NCBI GenBank assembly: GCA_002708925.1
Contig: PAPN01000059.1
Coordinates: 1-64,000, forward strand
Length of the DNA stretch: 64,000 bases
DNA from: Paracoccaceae bacterium
Lineage (GTDB): Bacteria; Pseudomonadota; Alphaproteobacteria; Rhodobacterales; Rhodobacteraceae
Reading direction: 5' to 3'
The first letter of the stretch is position 1; every line of letters starts with the position of its first letter. This document shows positions 46,442 to 55,966 of this stretch, piece by piece. The notes below the pieces were generated by a model. The model saw only the letters and a list, made by a program, of their open reading frames with translations. It did no database searches and was not told the DNA's origin. The position numbers and the translations under genes were made by a program.

Positions 46442-46478
46442 ATTTGTGATCACAGGTTTTGAGGGTGTGATCACAAAT
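46442..46478 (-). promoter_or_regulatory. Paired palindromic operator upstream of the suc operon
   Basis: Two copies of the perfect palindrome TGTGATCACA (46445-46454 and 46466-46475) lie 21 bases apart centre to centre, about two helical turns. With flanks they form a perfect inverted repeat with 13-base arms, ATTTGTGATCACA and TGTGATCACAAAT, around an 11-base spacer. On the transcribed side GCCCGG follows. The same 37-base design with GCCCGG is at 51463-51499 ahead of sdhC. This is the expected look of a cooperative two-dimer repressor or activator site. The regulator is not known. The rest of the 46337-46643 gap holds the mdh terminator and no gene. Confidence 0.8.
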
Positions 46479-46581
46479 TGCATTTTTTCGATTCGTTCAG
46501 CGGCTTTTGGTCCGTTTGCCGGGCATGACGGGCCCGCTCGAAAAGCCTCGAGCGAAGGCCGCACAGGACATCACCCGGAAC

Positions 46582-46613
46582 GAAAAACGCGAACCATCGT
46601 GTGATGGTTCGCG
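46582..46613 (-). terminator. Intrinsic terminator of mdh
   Basis: A perfect eleven-pair stem CGCGAACCATC/GATGGTTCGCG with a four-base loop is followed on the minus strand by TTTTT. It lies 30 bases after the mdh stop and isolates mdh from the suc operon, so sucC needs its own promoter. Confidence 0.92.
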
Positions 46614-46643
46614 CCTGAGTGCGATACTCTCTGGGATCAAAGA

Positions 46644-47666
<1,023 letters not shown>

Positions 47667-47767
47667 TCAAGTCTGCTGCGCTGCGGCGGGGGGCAATTTA
47701 TGACTGTGATGTGACGCAAAGCGCGTCTAAAGCTGTGATTGAACGGGGTTTTACGGAATACAACGGT

Positions 47768-48520
47768 ATGCAGATGGACTGGGCTTTTTTTGCTGTTGCG
47801 GCACCCGCAGTGACATTTGCGGGGATTTCCAAGGGCGGTTTCGGGTCCGGGGCGGCGTTTGCCGCGGCCTCGATTCTTGCGCTGGTACTGGAGCCGGGCC
47901 AGGCGCTGGGGATCATGTTGCCGTTGCTGATGCTGGTGGATATGGCCACTTTGCGGCCCTATTGGCGCAAATGGAGCTGGCCCGACGCGCGGCTGCTGAT
48001 CCTGGGGGCGCTGCCTGGCGTCGCCGTCGGGGCGTGGCTGTACCAGATCGCGGAGGCGGATGTGTTCCGGCTGCTGATCGGCGGGATTTCCCTGGCCTTT
48101 GTTGCCTGGCAACTGGGGCAAAGGCTGCGTCTGATCCGCCCGCCGGCCCGTGCAATGCCGCTTTGGGCCGGGGCTCTGGCAGGGGCTTTGGCCGGGTTCA
48201 CCAGTTTCGTCAGCCATGCGGGCGGGCCGCCCGCTGCCGTTTACCTGCTGTCGCGCGGCTTGGGCAAGACGCCGTTTCAGGCCAGCACGGTTCTGATTTT
48301 CTGGGCGATCAATGTCGCGAAATTCGTGCCTTACGCGTTCTTGGGAATTTTCACGGTGCAGACTCTGTGGGCCGATCTGCTGCTGGCGCCTTTTGCGCTG
48401 CTGGGGGCGTGGCTGGGGGTCAAAGCGCATCATATGGTGCCCGAACGGGCCTTTTTCACGCTGACCTATGTGCTGCTAAGCCTGACCGGATCCAAGCTGA
48501 TCTGGGATGGTTTGACCTGA
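47768..48520 (+). CDS. TauE/SafE family (TSUP) membrane exporter
   Basis: This is a membrane protein of about 250 residues with some seven or eight hydrophobic helices. The two-fold family repeat is visible: FAGISKGGFGSGAAFAAASI in the first half and GFTSFVSHAGGPPAAVYLLS in the second. TSUP proteins move sulfite, sulfoacetate or other small organic anions; the substrate here cannot be told. The start is uncertain: ATG at 47768 fits related proteins but lacks a clear ribosome site, and GTG at 47711 would add 19 residues. It is divergent from mdh and ends 94 bases before the malyl-CoA gene. Confidence 0.85.
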   Translation: MQMDWAFFAVAAPAVTFAGISKGGFGSGAAFAAASILALVLEPGQALGIMLPLLMLVDMATLRPYWRKWSWPDARLLILGALPGVAVGAWLYQIAEADVFRLLIGGISLAFVAWQLGQRLRLIRPPARAMPLWAGALAGALAGFTSFVSHAGGPPAAVYLLSRGLGKTPFQASTVLIFWAINVAKFVPYAFLGIFTVQTLWADLLLAPFALLGAWLGVKAHHMVPERAFFTLTYVLLSLTGSKLIWDGLT

Positions 48521-48614
48521 ATTGCACTCAATTCTGCGCTGCGGCGTGATTCTGCTTGAAATTTTCGCCGGAATTTGGCCTTGTCCGCGCAAGATTATTA
48601 CGAGGACAAGACTC

Positions 48615-49472
48615 ATGGACATGACTGCCCGCCCGTATCGCTCGGTTCTGTATATCCCCGGCTCCAAGGATCGCGCCCTGGACAAGGCCCGGACCCTGCC
48701 TGTTGACGCCATCATTTTCGATCTGGAGGACGCCGTGTCCCCCGATGCCAAGGTCGGTGCCCGCGACACGCTGAAAACCGCGCTGGCCGAGGGGGGCTAT
48801 GGCACCCGCGCCAAGATCATCCGCATCAACGCGCTGGACACCGAATGGGGTGCCGGCGATGTCGAGGCTCTGAAAGACGCCGATTGCGATGCCTTCCTGC
48901 TGCCCAAGGTGAACTCGGCCGCGGATGTGCAGGCTCTGGCTGATCTGCTGGGCAACGGCAAGCCGATCTGGGCGATGATCGAAACCCCGCTGGGCGTTCT
49001 GAACGCGCTGGAAATCGCCGCCCACCCGCAATTGACCGGCTTTGTTGCCGGCACCAACGATCTGGCCAAGGAGCTGAACAGCCGTTTCCGTGCGGACCGT
49101 CTGCCGATGCTGGCGTCGCTGCAAATGATGCTGCTGGCCGCCCGCGCCCATGGCGTGATCGCGGTGGATGGGGTCTATAACCAGTTCAAGGATAACGACG
49201 GGCTGAAAATCGAATGCGATCAGGGCCGGGATATGGGCTTTGACGGCAAAACCCTGATTCACCCCGCTCAGGTGGATGTCACGAACGAAGCCTTCGCCCC
49301 CTCCGAGGCCGAGATCGACCTGGCCAAACGTCAGATCGCCGCCTTCGAGGAAACCGAGGCAGCCGGTCAGGGCGTGGCCGTCGTAGACGGGAAAATCGTG
49401 GAAAACCTGCACGTCGAAACCGCGAAAAAGACCCTGGCCAAGGCCGCCGCTATTGCCGAACTGGCGGGATAG
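48615..49472 (+). CDS. mcl2: HpcH/HpaI-CitE family enzyme, probable (3S)-malyl-CoA thioesterase (Mcl2-like)
   Basis: The 285-residue protein has the CitE-type lyase fold: VDAIIFDLEDAVSPDAKVGA with the metal-binding acids, WAMIETPLGVLNALEI, FVAGTNDLAKEL and MGFDGKTLIHPAQV. In Rhodobacter sphaeroides two paralogues exist: Mcl1 cleaves malyl-CoA and methylmalyl-CoA, and the shorter Mcl2 hydrolyses malyl-CoA to malate. The length and N-terminus (RPYRSVLYIPGSKDRALDKA) favour Mcl2. Position three genes before mch and near sdh and mdh matches what I recall of that organism's order. The ATG at 48615 has GAGG nine bases upstream. A citrate-lyase-like activity is the main alternative. Confidence 0.84.
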   Translation: MDMTARPYRSVLYIPGSKDRALDKARTLPVDAIIFDLEDAVSPDAKVGARDTLKTALAEGGYGTRAKIIRINALDTEWGAGDVEALKDADCDAFLLPKVNSAADVQALADLLGNGKPIWAMIETPLGVLNALEIAAHPQLTGFVAGTNDLAKELNSRFRADRLPMLASLQMMLLAARAHGVIAVDGVYNQFKDNDGLKIECDQGRDMGFDGKTLIHPAQVDVTNEAFAPSEAEIDLAKRQIAAFEETEAAGQGVAVVDGKIVENLHVETAKKTLAKAAAIAELAG

Positions 49473-49518
49473 GTCACAATACGGTCTAGACACCCAATCC
49501 AAAAGGAAGAGGTATCCG

Positions 49519-50061
49519 ATGATCTGGCTCATTCTGGGCGTGCTGTTGTGGTCGGGCGCGCATCTTTTCAAACGCATCGCCCCGGCTGCGCGTGCCGCGC
49601 TGGGGGATAAGGCCAAAGGCCCGGTGGCGCTGGTGCTGCTGGGCTCGGTCGTGCTGATGGTGATCGGCTATCGCGGGGCCGAGGGCGCGTTTTTCTACGG
49701 CCGTTCACCCGCGTTGGTGGGGATCAACAACCTGCTGATGCTGCTGGCGGTCTATATGTTTGCGGTGTCGGGCCTGAAAACCCGTCTGGCGCAATATGTC
49801 CGGCATCCTCAGCTGACCGGGGTCAAGCTGTGGGCCGTTGCGCATCTGCTGGTGAACGGGGATGCGCCCAGCTTTATTCTGTTCGGTGGCATTCTGGCCT
49901 GGGCCGTGGCCGAGGTCATCGTGATCAATCGCCAGACTGAGTGGACCAAACCTGCGCCTGCTCCGGTGAAAAACGAAATCCGCGCTGTGCTTGGCACGGT
50001 TGCGCTCTTTGTCGGGATGATCCTGATCCACAAGGGGCTTGGCTATACTCCATACGGATAA
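49519..50061 (+). CDS. nnrU: NnrU family membrane protein
   Basis: This is a 180-residue protein with five or six hydrophobic helices, starting MIWLILGVLLWSGAHLFKR after an AAAGGAAGAGG ribosome site. The NnrU marks are RHPQLTGVKLWAVAHLLVNG and FGGILAWAVAEVI. NnrU was first linked to nitrite and nitric-oxide respiration genes, and the family is distantly like isoprenylcysteine methyltransferases and 15-cis-zeta-carotene isomerase. No denitrification gene is nearby, so the name reflects homology only. It lies between mcl2 and DUF1737 on the same strand. Confidence 0.9.
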   Translation: MIWLILGVLLWSGAHLFKRIAPAARAALGDKAKGPVALVLLGSVVLMVIGYRGAEGAFFYGRSPALVGINNLLMLLAVYMFAVSGLKTRLAQYVRHPQLTGVKLWAVAHLLVNGDAPSFILFGGILAWAVAEVIVINRQTEWTKPAPAPVKNEIRAVLGTVALFVGMILIHKGLGYTPYG

Positions 50062-50065
50062 GACC

Positions 50066-50269
50066 ATGAAACTATACCGCTTTCTAACCGAGGACGATAC
50101 CTCGGCCTTTTGCCACAAAGTCACCGCCGCCCTGAACAAGGGCTGGGAATTACACGGTCAGCCGACCTATGCCTTTGACGCTGCCAATGGCGTCATGCGC
50201 TGCGGTCAGGCCGTCGTGAAACAGGTGGACGGCACCTACACCCCAGATACGAAGCTTGGAGAACACTGA
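50066..50269 (+). CDS. DUF1737 family small protein
   Basis: A 67-residue protein with the DUF1737 pattern: MKLYRFLTEDDTSAFCHKV, NKGWELHGQPTYAFD and CGQAVVKQVDGTY. The function is unknown. It starts four bases after nnrU and its stop overlaps the mch ATG (TGATG), so it is translated with mch. The constant linkage suggests, but does not show, a helper role for mesaconyl-CoA hydratase. Confidence 0.88.
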   Translation: MKLYRFLTEDDTSAFCHKVTAALNKGWELHGQPTYAFDAANGVMRCGQAVVKQVDGTYTPDTKLGEH

Positions 50270-51303
50270 TGGCGAAAACCAATCCGGGTCGCTTTTTCGA
50301 AGACTATAAAATTGGCGACGTGATCAGCCACGCTGTCCCCCGCACCGTCGGAGAGGGCGAGCGCGCGCTGTACCATGCCCTGTATCCGGCGCGCCATGCG
50401 CTGTATTCCTCGGATGAATTTGCCCGTGACAGCGGCCTGCCCGAAAGCCCGCTGGACGATCTGGCGGCCTTTCATGTGGTGTTCGGCAAAACCGTGCCGG
50501 ATGTGTCGCTGAATGCGGTGGCCAACCTGGGCTATGCCGAGGGCCGCTGGCTGAAGCCGATTTTTGCCGGGGACACGCTGCGCTCGGTCTCCGAGGTGAT
50601 CGGGCTCAAGCAGAACTCGAACGGGAAATCCGGGGTGGTTTACGTGCGCACCCGCGGGCTGAATCAGCTGGGCGAGGTGGTGCTGGAATACATCCGCTGG
50701 GTGATGGTGCGCAAACGCGATCTGGACGCGCCCGCGCCTGAAACTGTCATCCCCGATCTGAAAAAGGTCATCCCGGCCGAGGATCTGGTGATCCCCGAGG
50801 GTCTGGATTTCACCAATTACGATTTCGTCCAGGCCGGCGAGCCGCATCGCTGGGGCGATTATGAGATCGGCGAGATCATCGACCACGTGGACGGCGTGAC
50901 CATCGAAGAGGCCGAGCACATGCTGGCCACCCGCCTGTGGCAGAACACCGCCAAGGTGCATTTCGACGCCACTTTCCGCCCCGATGGGCAGCGGCTGATT
51001 TATGGCGGTCACGTCATCAGCATGGCGCGGGCGCTGTCGTTCAACGGGCTGGCCAACGCGCAGATGATCGTGGGGCTGAATGGCGGGGCGCACGCGAACC
51101 CCTGTTTCAGCGGGCTGACCGTCAAAGCCTGGACCGAGGTTCTGGACAAGGCCGAAACCGACGCGCCGGGCGTTGGCGCGATCCGCCTGCGTCTGGTGGC
51201 CGTCAAGGCGGGGGGCGAGCCGGGCCAGCTGAAGGGCGAGGATGGCAAATACCTGCCCGACGTCCTGCTGGATCTGGATTACTGGGCGCTGATGCCCGTC
51301 TGA
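50269..51303 (+). CDS. mch: MaoC-type dehydratase, mesaconyl-CoA hydratase
   Basis: The 344-residue protein has two hot-dog domains, the first including VFGKTVPDVSLNAVANLGYA and the second LWQNTAKVHFDATF followed by YGGHVISMARALSFNGLAN. Mesaconyl-C1-CoA hydratase converts mesaconyl-CoA to beta-methylmalyl-CoA in the ethylmalonyl-CoA pathway and has just this double-hot-dog size of about 343 residues. Neighbourhood (malyl-CoA enzyme, ecm and ccr in the same region) supports the assignment over other MaoC dehydratases. It is followed by the 314-base gap before sdhC, which holds the second paired operator and no gene. Confidence 0.92.
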   Translation: MAKTNPGRFFEDYKIGDVISHAVPRTVGEGERALYHALYPARHALYSSDEFARDSGLPESPLDDLAAFHVVFGKTVPDVSLNAVANLGYAEGRWLKPIFAGDTLRSVSEVIGLKQNSNGKSGVVYVRTRGLNQLGEVVLEYIRWVMVRKRDLDAPAPETVIPDLKKVIPAEDLVIPEGLDFTNYDFVQAGEPHRWGDYEIGEIIDHVDGVTIEEAEHMLATRLWQNTAKVHFDATFRPDGQRLIYGGHVISMARALSFNGLANAQMIVGLNGGAHANPCFSGLTVKAWTEVLDKAETDAPGVGAIRLRLVAVKAGGEPGQLKGEDGKYLPDVLLDLDYWALMPV

Positions 51304-51462
51304 ATCGCGCCCTCTTTGGAAAGACAGTTTGCGCGCCGCCTCCGATATGCGGGGCGGCGCCAAACCGCGCGGCACCGTATTCCAGGCGCGAAATCTTTGC
51401 GATGCAGATGCAGCATTCGTGACGGAATCGGCTGCAATCCCGACAAAATTACTCATATAGAT

Positions 51463-51499
51463 ATTTGTGATCACGCTCGGGAAAAGTGTGATCACAAAG
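51463..51499 (+). promoter_or_regulatory. Paired palindromic operator upstream of the sdh operon
   Basis: This is the second copy of the paired site. TGTGATCACG (51466-51475) and TGTGATCACA (51487-51496) are 21 bases apart centre to centre, as in the suc copy. The 13-base arms agree with each other at 11 positions and GCCCGG follows at 51499-51504. A possible -35 TTGACG begins at 51510, just after the site. The sdhC ATG is about 120 bases downstream of the site. The remainder of the 51304-51617 gap shows no gene. Confidence 0.8.
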
Positions 51500-51617
51500 C
51501 CCGGCTTTTTTGACGTTTCCGTGAATTTTGATGCATCTATGCGCGCCGTTCTGCGTGACAAAAGCGAAAAAAAGTCCCATAACGCCTCCAAGCAAGGGAA
51601 CCCTGAAAGGATCTGAT

Positions 51618-52001
51618 ATGGCCGATGTGAAACGGGTCGAGCGCCCTCTTTCGCCGCATCTTCAAATCTACCGCCCCCAGCTGACCTCGATCTCCTCCAT
51701 TCTGACGCGGATTACCGGAAACGCCCTGATCGTTTCCGCGCTTCTGGTTGTGTGGTGGCTGTTGGCGGCTGCAACGTCTGAGGCGTATTACGACATTGCG
51801 AACGGGGTTCTGACCTCGTGGTTTGGCGATATCGTGCTGACGCTTTCGGCCCTGGGTGTGTGGTATCACTATCTGGCCGGTCTGCGTCATCTGTATTTCG
51901 ACGCGGGCAAGGGGCTGGACATCCCCACCGCCGAGAAGCTCGGCTGGGCCTGCATCATCGGTTCGGTCGTCCTGACCGTTCTGACCATCGTGATCGTGTA
52001 A
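51618..52001 (+). CDS. sdhC: Succinate dehydrogenase cytochrome b556 subunit
   Basis: SdhC is one of two membrane anchors of complex II and binds heme b and ubiquinone. The 127-residue protein has RPLSPHLQIYRPQLTSISSI (the quinone-site Ser and Arg), three hydrophobic helices, and the heme-ligand histidine in WYHYLAGLRHLYFD (H84). The ATG at 51618 follows a GAAAGGAT ribosome site. It opens the sdh operon and is ten bases from sdhD. Confidence 0.97.
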   Translation: MADVKRVERPLSPHLQIYRPQLTSISSILTRITGNALIVSALLVVWWLLAAATSEAYYDIANGVLTSWFGDIVLTLSALGVWYHYLAGLRHLYFDAGKGLDIPTAEKLGWACIIGSVVLTVLTIVIV

Positions 52002-52011
52002 GGAGGCCCAC

Positions 52012-52383
52012 ATGCGTTACCTGACCGCACGCAAACGCGCCGAGGGCAAAGGCGCCTCGCATACCGGAACCGAGCATCACTGGTACATGACCGTCAGCGC
52101 CGTTGGCCTGGCCTTCCTGGTGCCGCTCTTCGTGTTCGTCTTTGGCCGCGCCCTGGGCAGCAGCCATGCCGAGGTGCTTGAGACATTCTCGCGTCCTATC
52201 CCTGCCGTGATCGCTGGCCTGACCCTGTTCGTCGCCATGCGCCACTTTGCCAAGGGCGCGACGATGATGATCGAAGACTACGCGCAAGGGACCGCCCGCA
52301 AGCTGGCCATCATGTTCGTGATCGGCCTGTCCTATGTCCTGATCGCCGTGGGCCTGTTCGCCCTGGCCAAGATCGCGCTGTAA
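52012..52383 (+). CDS. sdhD: Succinate dehydrogenase membrane anchor subunit
   Basis: SdhD completes the membrane part of complex II. The 123-residue product has three helices, with [14 protein letters not shown]-like context seen as [20 protein letters not shown] before the first. The second helix region has [20 protein letters not shown] and [16 protein letters not shown] precedes the third. An AAGGAGG ribosome site lies upstream of the ATG, and sdhA follows after 13 bases. Confidence 0.95.
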   Translation: MRYLTARKRAEGKGASHTGTEHHWYMTVSAVGLAFLVPLFVFVFGRALGSSHAEVLETFSRPIPAVIAGLTLFVAMRHFAKGATMMIEDYAQGTARKLAIMFVIGLSYVLIAVGLFALAKIAL

Positions 52384-52396
52384 GGAAGCAAGAAAA

Positions 52397-54202
52397 ATGG
52401 CAACCTACGAATACGAAACCCACGAATATGACGTCGTTGTGGTTGGCGCCGGTGGCGCTGGTCTGCGCGCGACCCTGGGCATGGCCGAACAAGGCCTGCG
52501 TACCGCCTGTGTGACCAAGGTTTTCCCGACCCGCTCGCATACCGTGGCCGCGCAGGGTGGCATCGCCGCCTCGCTGAGCAACATGGGCCCCGACCACTGG
52601 CAGTGGCACATGTATGACACCGTGAAGGGCTCGGACTGGCTGGGCGACACTGACGCGATGGAATACCTGGCGCGCGAAGCCCCCAAGGCCGTGTACGAGC
52701 TGGAGCACTACGGTGTGCCCTTCAGCCGGACCGAAGAAGGCAAGATCTATCAACGTCCGTTCGGTGGCCACACCACTGAATTCGGCGAAGGCCCCGCCGT
52801 GCAGCGCACCTGTGCCGCCGCCGACCGGACCGGCCACGCGATCCTGCACACGCTCTATGGTCAGTCGGTCAAGAACAACGCGGAATTCTTTGTCGAATAT
52901 TTCGCGATTGATCTGATCATGTCCGATGACGGTGAATGCCAGGGTGTTGTCTGCTGGAAGCTGGACGACGGCACCATGCACGTCTTCAACGCCAAGATGG
53001 TGGTGCTGGCCACGGGCGGCTATGGCCGTGCCTATTTCTCGGCCACTTCGGCGCATACCTGCACCGGCGACGGTGGCGGTATGGTCGCGCGCGCCGGTCT
53101 GGCGCTGCAAGACATGGAATTCGTGCAGTTCCACCCCACCGGCATCTACGGCTCGGGCTGTCTGATCACCGAAGGGGCGCGCGGCGAGGGCGGTTACCTG
53201 ACCAACTCGGAAGGCGAGCGTTTCATGGAGCGCTACGCGCCCCAGTACAAAGATCTGGCCCCGCGTGACTATGTGTCCCGTTCGATGACCATGGAGATCC
53301 GCGAAGGCCGCGGTGTGGGCGAACATGGTGACCACATCCACCTGAACCTGAACCCCCTGCCCGCCGAAGCGCTGGCCGAACGCCTGCCCGGCATCTCGGA
53401 AAGCGCCAAAATTTTCGCCGGTGTGGACGTGACCAAGGAACCGATCCCGGTTCTGCCGACCGTGCACTACAACATGGGCGGTATCCCCACCAACTATTGG
53501 GGCGAAGTGCTGAACCCGACCGCTGAAGACCCGACCGCCGTTGTGCCGGGCCTGATGGCCGTGGGCGAGGCCGGCTGTGCCTCGGTGCACGGTGCGAACC
53601 GTCTGGGCTCGAACTCGCTGATCGACCTGGTGGTCTTTGGCCGCGCCGCCGCCATCCGCGCCGGCAAGGTCGTGGACGCGGACGCTGCCAACCCGGTGCT
53701 GAACCAGGCGTCGGTGGATAAGGCGTTCGATCGTTTCGACGGTCTGCGCTACGCTCAGGGTGGCATCCCGACCGCAGAACTGCGCCTGGAAATGCAGCGT
53801 ACCATGCAGGCGGATGCGGCCGTGTTCCGGACCTCGAAAACCATGGCCGAAGGCGTCGAGAAAATGACCGCCATCGCCGCCAAGCTGGACGATCTGCATG
53901 TCACCGACACCTCTTTGGTGTGGAACAGTGACCTGATGGAGACGCTGGAGCTGACCAACCTGATGCCGAACGCGCTGGCCACGATCGTTGGCGCCGAGGC
54001 GCGCAAGGAATCCCGCGGTGCCCACGCGCACGAGGATTTCACCGCGCGTGACGACGAAAACTGGCGGGTGCACACCGTCAGCCGCGTCGACGGCAACAAG
54101 GTGGATCTGAGCTATCGCCCGGTCATCAAAGACCCGCTGAGCACCGAAGAAGAAGGCGGTATCAGCCTAAAGAAAATCGCGCCCAAAGCGCGGACGTTCT
54201 AA
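52397..54202 (+). CDS. sdhA: Succinate dehydrogenase flavoprotein subunit
   Basis: SdhA oxidises succinate to fumarate with covalent FAD. In 601 residues: the dinucleotide motif [20 protein letters not shown], the flavinylated histidine H48 in [16 protein letters not shown], the active-site stretch [20 protein letters not shown], and [19 protein letters not shown]. Codon use is biased to C-ending codons, as in highly expressed genes here. A stem-loop with a short T-run lies eight bases after the stop, and sdhB is not next: two sulfotransferase-like genes and a tiny frame lie between. Confidence 0.98.
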   Translation: MATYEYETHEYDVVVVGAGGAGLRATLGMAEQGLRTACVTKVFPTRSHTVAAQGGIAASLSNMGPDHWQWHMYDTVKGSDWLGDTDAMEYLAREAPKAVYELEHYGVPFSRTEEGKIYQRPFGGHTTEFGEGPAVQRTCAAADRTGHAILHTLYGQSVKNNAEFFVEYFAIDLIMSDDGECQGVVCWKLDDGTMHVFNAKMVVLATGGYGRAYFSATSAHTCTGDGGGMVARAGLALQDMEFVQFHPTGIYGSGCLITEGARGEGGYLTNSEGERFMERYAPQYKDLAPRDYVSRSMTMEIREGRGVGEHGDHIHLNLNPLPAEALAERLPGISESAKIFAGVDVTKEPIPVLPTVHYNMGGIPTNYWGEVLNPTAEDPTAVVPGLMAVGEAGCASVHGANRLGSNSLIDLVVFGRAAAIRAGKVVDADAANPVLNQASVDKAFDRFDGLRYAQGGIPTAELRLEMQRTMQADAAVFRTSKTMAEGVEKMTAIAAKLDDLHVTDTSLVWNSDLMETLELTNLMPNALATIVGAEARKESRGAHAHEDFTARDDENWRVHTVSRVDGNKVDLSYRPVIKDPLSTEEEGGISLKKIAPKARTF

Positions 54203-54209
54203 ACCAATC

Positions 54210-54245
54210 GGGATGGCCCCTGCGGGGGCTGTCCCTGTCGTTTTC
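54210..54245 (+). terminator. Stem-loop after sdhA, likely partial terminator
   Basis: An eleven-pair stem GGGATGGCCCC/GGGGCTGTCCC (two G-U pairs) with loop TGCG is followed by TGTCGTTTTC. It could reduce transcription into the sulfotransferase genes while letting sdhB be expressed by read-through or from another promoter. Confidence 0.6.
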
Positions 54246-54263
54246 ACCCAGGGTATCCAAGGC

Positions 54264-55085
54264 ATGACTCCGATTGCGCAGACACAGGACCAGGCAGGGC
54301 AGGGGATCGTTCCCGTGGCTCCGCGTATCCTGTGCGTCGGGACGCATCACAAAACGGGGACCATCTGGATGCAGCAGGTGTTCAAGGCGCTGGCCGCAGC
54401 GCTGGACCTGCCGAAGTTTTCCATGTGGAAACGGGCGCTGAAACGCATCCCGGATCAGGGCTTTGTGCTGGGCACGAATTGGGATTCGGCCTTTCCGGCC
54501 GATCTGATGGCCCGCGATGACGTTCTGTTCCTGCACATCATCCGTGATCCGCGCGATGTGCTGCTGTCCGGCGCGCGCTATCACGAAACGGCCCCCGCCA
54601 CAAAAGAGGACTGGCTGCACGAGCCGCGCGCCGATTTTGACGGGCTGACCTATCAGCAAAAACTGCTGAGCATTGCCGACCCCGAAGAGCGTATCCTCTT
54701 TGAGATGGAGCACAAACACGCCGAAACTCTGCAACAGATGCTGGACTGGGATTATGCGAATCCCAACAGTATCGAATGGCGCTATGAGGATCTGATCGCA
54801 GATACGGACTGTGCCCTGTTCCGCGCGGCGCTGACCCGTCTGGGTCTTTCGCCCGATCAGGTTGAAACCGGCGTGCGTGCCTTCTGGGATAACAGCCTGT
54901 TCGGCGGCATGGCCGACCCTGCACAGCGCAAAGCGGTGGTGGCGGGGCATGTCAGCTCGGGCGCGGCGCGGCAATGGCCGGATCGCATGTCCCGGCGTGT
55001 GGCGCAGGCCTATGCCGAACGCTTTGGCGCGGATCTGATCACGCTGGGCTACGAAAAAGACACCAAATGGCTGGAGGCTCTCTGA
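54264..55085 (+). CDS. Sulfotransferase domain protein
   Basis: This 273-residue protein matches PAPS-dependent sulfotransferases. The 5'-phosphosulfate-binding loop is VGTHHKTGTIWMQQVF, and the 3'-phosphate-binding motif is HIIRDPRDVLLSGARYH. A later WRYEDLIAD and a C-terminal helical region also fit. It would move sulfate to a sugar, lipid or small molecule; the acceptor is unknown. No signal peptide is seen. The ATG at 54264 is preferred over an upstream GTG-type extension. The stop overlaps the next ATG (TGATG). The gene lies between sdhA and sdhB, an unusual site. Confidence 0.85.
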   Translation: MTPIAQTQDQAGQGIVPVAPRILCVGTHHKTGTIWMQQVFKALAAALDLPKFSMWKRALKRIPDQGFVLGTNWDSAFPADLMARDDVLFLHIIRDPRDVLLSGARYHETAPATKEDWLHEPRADFDGLTYQQKLLSIADPEERILFEMEHKHAETLQQMLDWDYANPNSIEWRYEDLIADTDCALFRAALTRLGLSPDQVETGVRAFWDNSLFGGMADPAQRKAVVAGHVSSGAARQWPDRMSRRVAQAYAERFGADLITLGYEKDTKWLEAL

Positions 55086-55966
55086 TGCTGGCCAGCCCCG
55101 CATATAACGCGCAGGTGCCCGAATGGCAGCGGCTGGGCTTCGTGCCTGGCCTGACGCTGCGCGCGTTCGGAATGCGCCGTTCGGGCAATCACGCGATCAT
55201 CGGCTGGCTGCAACGGAACGCCCCCCAGGGCCGCGCGCTGTTCTTGAACGATTGCCGCCGCCGCCAGCACCCGATGGAGGCTTTTGCCTCGGTTCAGGCA
55301 AACGGTCAGAAGGTTTCGCGCCGCCGGGCGCGGGGAAACCTGCCCAAAATCGGACGCGAGCTGGGGGACGGCGCGCTGCTGCTGATCTCTTATGAAGATG
55401 TCTCGCCGCTGCATAATCTGCCCGGCAAACCGATTTCCGGAGATTTCAACCAATCTCTGATTTCGCGTAATATCTTGATTTACCGTAGCTTTCTGAATTG
55501 GGCGGCTTCGATGACAAAGAAGCTGGAGACGAATAAAACCTTCAGCATCGTGCGCCGGATGTCGGTGCTGCTGCGTAGTGTCGATCTATACGGAGACCTG
55601 CTGTCTTGTGTACGCAAGGATCAGGATACGCAGCCGATTTGCTATGACGATTGGGCCGCCAACCCCGATTACCGCGCCGATACCCTGCAAAAACTGGGGC
55701 TCGAACAACGCGACAACAGCCTGGGGGATATTCCCAGCTTTGGGGGGGGCTCTTCGTTTCAGAAGGACACGGATGACAGCGCCCAGCTGACCACCGATCA
55801 GCGCTGGCGGCAGATGCTGGGCGATCCTCTGTATCAGCATATCCTGCAAATCTCTGCCCGTGACCCCAAACTGCTGGCGCGGATCGAATCGCTGTTCCCC
55901 GAGGACGCGGCGATTTTGCAGAAAATCGCGGGTGGCAGCCCGATGACCCCCGAGGCCCTGCAATGA
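55085..55966 (+). CDS. Sulfotransferase-like P-loop protein
   Basis: This 293-residue protein begins its core with RAFGMRRSGNHAIIGWLQRN, a degenerate P-loop of the sulfotransferase kind, then has ALFLNDCRRR, LLISYEDVS and SRNILIYRSFLNWAAS, which corresponds to the 3'-phosphate-binding region. It is thus a relative of the preceding gene but much diverged, and I do not recognise a named family. Its start overlaps the first sulfotransferase gene and its stop overlaps a 36-codon frame leading to sdhB, so translation may be coupled along the run. Confidence 0.72.
   Translation: MLASPAYNAQVPEWQRLGFVPGLTLRAFGMRRSGNHAIIGWLQRNAPQGRALFLNDCRRRQHPMEAFASVQANGQKVSRRRARGNLPKIGRELGDGALLLISYEDVSPLHNLPGKPISGDFNQSLISRNILIYRSFLNWAASMTKKLETNKTFSIVRRMSVLLRSVDLYGDLLSCVRKDQDTQPICYDDWAANPDYRADTLQKLGLEQRDNSLGDIPSFGGGSSFQKDTDDSAQLTTDQRWRQMLGDPLYQHILQISARDPKLLARIESLFPEDAAILQKIAGGSPMTPEALQ

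Noticed and set aside
46445-46475. TGTGATCACA sites as CRP or FNR/FixK sites
   Set aside because: CRP sites need six bases between TGTGA and TCACA, and FNR/FixK sites read TTGAT-N4-ATCAA; neither spacing fits.
46329-46604. Short frame in the sucC-mdh gap
   Set aside because: It overlaps the paired operator and the mdh terminator and has no ribosome site or conserved look.
51316-51513. Short frame in the mch-sdhC gap
   Set aside because: It runs through the paired operator and the possible sdh promoter; composition is not coding-like.
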